Shown here: positions 60,401 to 64,000 of the stretch, one piece after another
Numbering within the stretch: the stretch's first letter is position 1
Layout of the letters: every line of letters begins with the position of its first letter
DNA from: Viscum album
Taxonomy: Eukaryota; Streptophyta; Magnoliopsida; Santalales; Viscaceae
Length of the DNA: 64,000 nt
Direction: 5' to 3'
Assembly: GCA_963277665.1 (NCBI GenBank)
Contig: OY728122.1
Coordinates: 1,542,330,868-1,542,394,867 of the forward strand
Notes under the pieces: generated by a model
Told to the model about the DNA's origin: nothing
The model's database searches: none
What the model saw: only the letters and a program-made list of their open reading frames with translations
Position numbers and translations under genes: made by a program

Positions 60401-61078
60401 GCTATGAATTTGACCGTTTGACGCCCGTTTTGGCCGTTTATGACACCAGAACTGCGTTGTTGGTCACCGCGGGCACATGGCACGTCCAATTGACGTTCCG
60501 TCTGCTCGACCACTTCATAAATCACTCACCCGTATTTGTCGTCTGATTTCAGGCCATTCCGACTTCGTTCGGCCCATTTGGACCCCCCTCACGCGCGTTT
60601 ACGAAGCGCGCGCATCACTTAAAATACGAATATTGAGCCGTACCGCGCAAACCGCACGTCCGATTGATGTGCTGTCTGGGCGAACACGTAACAAATAATA
60701 ATTAGAATGTTGTACAGTGGTTTCAGCTCAATCCAAGGTCGTCTGCTATGAATTTGACCGTTGGACGCCCGTTTTGGCCGTTTATGACACCAGAACTGCG
60801 TTGTCGGTCACCGCGGGCACACAGCACGTCTGATTGACGTGACGTATGCTCGACCACTTCATAAATCACTCTCTCGTATTTGTAGTCTGATTTCAGGCCA
60901 TTCCGACTTCGTTCAGCCCGTTTGGACCCCCCTCACGCGCGTTTACGAAGCGCGTGCATCACTTAAAACACGAATATTGAGCCGTACCGTGCAAACTGTA
61001 CATCCAATTGACGTGTCGTCTTCGCGTACACGTCAAGAATAATAATTATAATGTTGCACGGTGGTTTCAGCGCAATCC
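57490..61078. repeat. 344-bp satellite array, ~10.4 copies
   Basis: With the phase mark ATTTGTCGTCTGATTTCAGG, units begin at 57,781, 58,125, 58,469, 58,813, 59,157, 59,501, 59,846, 60,190, 60,534 and 60,878. Eight of the nine intervals are 344 bp and one is 345. A partial unit precedes and another follows. Units differ by scattered substitutions. Each has two CACGTCCGATTGA boxes 170 and 174 bp apart, marking it as a dimer of diverged halves. Each also has an imperfect palindrome GCGCGTTTACGAAGCGCGC. Because 344 is not a multiple of three, no frame can run through the array. Confidence 0.95.
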
Positions 61079-63640
61079 GTAGATGTGGTGTGGCCGGAAC
61101 CACTCAAAGTGTCCGTCTTTTGTTTCAAAAGGACGTTATTTTAAGTGAAAAGCAACAACTGACATACGGAAAACCGACCAAACGCATTCTGAATCTGTTG
61201 ATAATTTATCCCAACAATCCATGGGTCATATGTGACGTGTACGAGCCAACCCGGGATGAATACAAGTTGCGGTGTGGCCAGGATATGTCTAAGTGGCTCT
61301 CTTTTGTTTAAAATGGACATCATTTTAAGTACATACGGAAAAATGACCAAATGGATTCGGTTTCCGTTGAAACTTTAGGAGAACGATCCATGAGTCATAT
61401 GTGACGTGTACGAATCAACCCCGCCTCTATCAGAGATGCGGTGTGGCCGGCACCACTCAAAGTGTCTGTCTTTTGTTTCAAAAAGACGTCATTTTAACTG
61501 AAATGCATCAATTGACATATGAAAAACCGACCAAAGGCATTTGGACTGTGTCGATACTTTATCACAAGGATCCATGGGTCGTATGTGATGTTTACGAGTC
61601 AATCCCACCTCAATCCGAGGAGCGGTGTGGCCGACACCGTTCTAACTGTGTCTCTTTTGTTTAAAATGGATAGGATTATAAGTGAAAAGAACAACTGGCA
61701 TACGCAAAACCAACCAAACGCATTCCGAATCTATTGATAATTTATCACAACGATCCATAAGTCATATGTGACCTGTACGAGCCAACCCGGGCTCAATCCG
61801 AGTCGCGGTGTGGCCGAGATCAGTCTAAGTGGCTCTCTTTTGTTTAAAATGGACAGCATTTTAAGTACATACGGAAAACCGACCGAACGCATTCGGTTTC
61901 CATTGAAACTTTAGGAGAACGATACATGGGTCATATGTGATGTGTACGAATCATCCCCGCCTCAATCTGAGGTGCGGTGTGGCCGACACCGCTCTAACTG
62001 TTTCTGTTTTGTTTAAAATGGATAGGATTATAAGTGAAAAGAACTGGCATACGCAAAACTGACCAAACGCATTCGGTTTCCATTGAAACATTAGGAGAAC
62101 GATCCATGGGTCATATGTGACGTGTACGAATCATCCCCGTCTCAATCTGAGATGCGGTGTGGCTGACACCACTCTAACTATGTCTCTTCTGTTTAAAATG
62201 GACATGATTATAAGTGAAAAAGAACAACTGGCATACGCAAAACCGAACAAACACATTCCGAATCTTTTGATAATTTATTACAACGATCCATGGGTCATAT
62301 GTGACCTGTACGAGGAAACCCGGGTTCAATCCGAGTCGTGGTGTGGCCGGGATCAGTCTAAGTTTCTCTCTTTTGTTTAAAATGGACACCATTTTAAGTA
62401 CATACGGAAAACCGACCAAACGCATTCGGTTTCCATTGAAACTTTAGGAGAACGATCCATGGGTCATATGTGACGTGTACGAATCATCCCCGCCTCAATC
62501 CGAGGCGCGGTGTGGCCGACACCGCTCTAAATGTGTCTATTTTGTTTAAAATGGACAGGATTATAAGTGAAAAGAACAACTGGAATACGCAAAACCGACC
62601 AAACGCATTCAGAATCTTTTGATAATTTATCACAATGATCCATGGGTCATATGTGACGTGTACGAGCCAACCCGGGTCAATCCGAGTCGCGGTGTGGCCG
62701 GGATCAGTCTAAATGGTTCTCTTTTGTTTAAAATGGACACCATTTTAAGTACATACAGAAAACTGACCAAACGCATTCGGTTTCTATTTTAACTTTAGGA
62801 GAACGATCCATGGGTCCTATGTGACATGTACGAATCATCCCCACCTCAATCCGACATGCGGTATGGCTGACACCACTCAAAGTGTCCGTCTTTTGTTTCA
62901 AAAGGACGTCATTTTAAGTGAAAGGCATCAACTGACATACGGAAGAACGACCAAACGCATTCGGATTCTATCGATACTTTAGAACAAAGATCCATGGGTC
63001 ATATGTGACGTGTACAAGTCAACCCCTTCTTAATCCGAGACGCGGTGTGGCCGACACCACTCTAGCCCTGTCTCTTTTGTTTAAAATGGACATGATTATA
63101 AATGAAAAGCACAACTGGCATACGCAAAACTGACCAAACGCATTCGGAATCTTTTGATAATTTATCACAACGATCCATGGGTCATATGTGACATGTACAA
63201 GCCAACCCGGGATGAATCTGAGTCGCGGTGTGGTCAGTATTAGTCTAAGTGTCACTCTTTTGTTTAAAATGGACAACATTTTAAGTACATACGGAAAAGC
63301 GACCAAACGCATTCGGTTTCCATTTAAACTTTAGGAGAACGATCCATGGTTCATATGTGACGTGTACGAATCAACCCCGCCTCAATTGGAGATGCGGTGT
63401 GGTCGGCACCACTCATAGTGTCCATCTTTTGTTTCTAAAGGACGTCATTTTAAGTGAAAAACATCAATTGGCATACGGAAAACCGACCAAACGCATTCGG
63501 ATTGTGTCGATAATTTAGCACAACGATCCATTGGTCAAATGTGACGTGTACGAGTCAACCCCGCCTCAATCTGAGGTGCGGTGTGGCCAGTATCACTTCA
63601 GGTGTATGTATTTTGTTTAAAATGGGCATCATTTGAGGTA
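61079..63640. repeat. 169-184-bp satellite array, ~14 monomers in C-D-E higher-order pattern
   Basis: The anchor GGTGTGGCC starts monomers at 61,087, 61,271, 61,440, 61,624, 61,807, 61,976, 62,156, 62,340, 62,509, 62,691, 62,860, 63,044, 63,227, 63,396 and 63,580. The lengths are 184,169,184,183,169,180,184,169,182,169,184,183,169,184. Three types are separable. C has CACTCAAAGTGTC and tail GAGTCAACCCC. D has CTCTAACTGTGTC, GGATTATAAGTG and tail GAGCCAACCCGGG. E has TCAGTCTAAGTGG, ATTTTAAGTACATACGG, a 15-bp gap and tail GAATCATCCCC. Short ORFs inside are repeats of the same fragment. Confidence 0.92.
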
Positions 63641-63990
63641 AAAATATATGGTATAGAAAAAACCGATCAAATTATGAATTGAATTTCGGATTCGACATAT
63701 AATTTTCATCTAAATTTTAAATTGAATTCTATATGAATTATGTAAGTTTATAATTACGTTATGAATTCTAATTTAATTATGGATGTGTATAGTTTCAGGA
63801 TCCATTATATGTTAAATGTGTATGAATTTGTTCATAATTGTATATGTATGTTTTATTTTATTGCAGGTACAATAATTGGATTGAAAATGAGGTCAAAATG
63901 AGGCCTGATGGAGAGGGGCCTGATGGAGAGGGGCCTGATGGACAGGGGCTGTGCAAATTTCAGGCTGCTGCAATTTGCAGCATAGGGTAT
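63641..63990 (+). other. CACTA right interior: AT-rich stretch, possible splice acceptor, 15-bp repeat
   Basis: AT-rich sequence leads to TTTTATTTTATTGCAG (63,851-63,866), which looks like a plant 3' splice site. Then comes a short open frame containing three 15-bp units GCCTGATGGAGAGGG (63,903, 63,918, 63,933), read as GPDGE repeats. An inverted repeat GCAAATT..AATTTGC spans about 63,954-63,977. No protein family is recognised. The frame could be the tail of an element gene or chance. Confidence 0.35.
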
Positions 63991-64000
63991 GCCAACGGTT
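63991..64000. repeat. Subterminal motif GCCAACGGTT at window end
   Basis: The same decamer as the left subterminal array (for example at 55,411). This is the only visible trace of the right CACTA end. Confidence 0.7.

Larger units (their letters stand above)
46599..64000 (-). mobile_element. Non-autonomous long-LTR (LARD-like) gypsy element, right LTR interrupted by CACTA
   Basis: The left LTR is 46,599-51,452, starting TGTAACACCC and ending GGGTGTTACA. The second LTR begins at 54,036, collinear with the first (for example both carry CATTGGCATGA..CACAAAAGAT then AAGTTTCGAAAG). A primer-binding site (54,022-54,033) lies just inside it, so the element is on the minus strand. The interior is only 2.58 kb and holds a gag zinc-knuckle remnant but no pol. 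The right end lies outside the window because the CACTA at 55,127 splits the right LTR. The candidate left target sequence is GCCTG (46,594-46,598). The coordinates therefore include the CACTA insert. Confidence 0.8.
55127..64000. mobile_element. CACTA (En/Spm) DNA transposon carrying satellite arrays, right end outside window
   Basis: The terminus CACTACTGGAAATAGG at 55,127 is a standard plant CACTA end. It is followed by about 360 bp of CCAACGGTT subterminal repeats in both orientations. The last ten bases of the window (63,991-64,000) are GCCAACGGTT, the same subterminal motif, implying the opposite end starts there. The insertion point lies in the LARD-like 5' LTR. The 3-bp target would be AAT (55,124-55,126). 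No TNP2/transposase domain is recognisable in the nearly 8.9 kb seen, so this copy is probably non-autonomous and filled with tandem repeats. Confidence 0.78.

Noticed and set aside
57724..61042. Series of similar ~70-codon ORFs, one per 344-bp unit
   Set aside because: They are the same satellite segment repeated. The unit length is not divisible by three, each ORF ends at the same repeat stop, and substitutions show no codon pattern.
61051..63312. Similar ~87-codon ORFs on both strands in the second satellite
   Set aside because: Repetition of one non-coding monomer. They occur on both strands and are broken in several monomers.
57490..63640. CRISPR array
   Set aside because: Repeats are 169-344 bp, directly adjacent without unique spacers, in plant DNA with no cas genes. 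They are satellites.
57490..63640. Centromere
   Set aside because: Monomer sizes near 172-179 bp and higher-order order are suggestive, but the arrays are short and enclosed by CACTA ends. Sequence alone cannot show centromere function.

Overview
This window looks like heterochromatic nuclear DNA from a plant with a large, repeat-rich genome. Nearly everything that can be recognised is plant transposable-element sequence: Ty3/gypsy chromoviruses, Ty1/copia elements, a non-autonomous long-LTR element and a CACTA (En/Spm) DNA transposon. I find no intact host protein gene, rRNA gene or canonical tRNA gene. All element reading frames carry stops and frameshifts, so they are annotated as pseudogenes. 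The species cannot be named from the sequence.

Layout. Positions 1-7.9 kb hold old AT-rich debris: an inverted relative of a long LTR, a minus-strand copia gag with primer-binding site and LTR, and a plus-strand gypsy integrase/chromodomain remnant that runs into its own LTR. At 7,912-26,712 a chromovirus on the minus strand (2.2-kb LTRs, 5-bp target duplication TGATG) has inserted into that LTR. It was later split inside gag by a second, plus-strand chromovirus at 13,986-23,014 (target duplication ACCTT). At 26.7-31.0 kb the interrupted old LTR resumes and leads into a plus-strand gypsy gag-protease remnant. At 31,039-about 41,045 lies a minus-strand SIRE/Maximus-type copia element with gag, protease, integrase, RT-RNase H and an env-like region, truncated at its 5' end. 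A short unassigned GC-richer island follows, then a diverged long LTR (about 41.5-45.0 kb) and three successive minisatellites (45.3-46.4 kb). From 46,599 a minus-strand non-autonomous element has a 4.85-kb LTR, a 2.6-kb interior holding only a gag zinc-knuckle remnant and a tRNA-derived SINE-like insert, and a second LTR starting at 54,036.

The most remarkable part is 55,127 to the window end. A CACTA terminus (CACTACTGGAAATAGG) with inverted CCAACGGTT subterminal repeats interrupts that second LTR. The same subterminal motif reappears as the last bases of the window, so the element probably closes just beyond 64,000. Between the ends there is no recognisable transposase. Instead there is a C-rich 11-12-bp minisatellite (56.8-57.5 kb), about 10.4 copies of a 344-bp satellite that is itself a diverged dimer of about 172-bp halves (57.5-61.1 kb), and about 14 copies of a different 169-184-bp satellite organised as a C-D-E higher-order repeat with hybrid monomers (61.1-63.6 kb). 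The cargo is CpG-rich against visibly CpG-poor surroundings.

Insertion order read from the nesting: the old gypsy LTR came first, then the outer chromovirus, then the inner chromovirus. On the right, the long-LTR element came first and the CACTA second. The two target duplications were checked base by base. Similarities are by-eye alignments; no database search was run.
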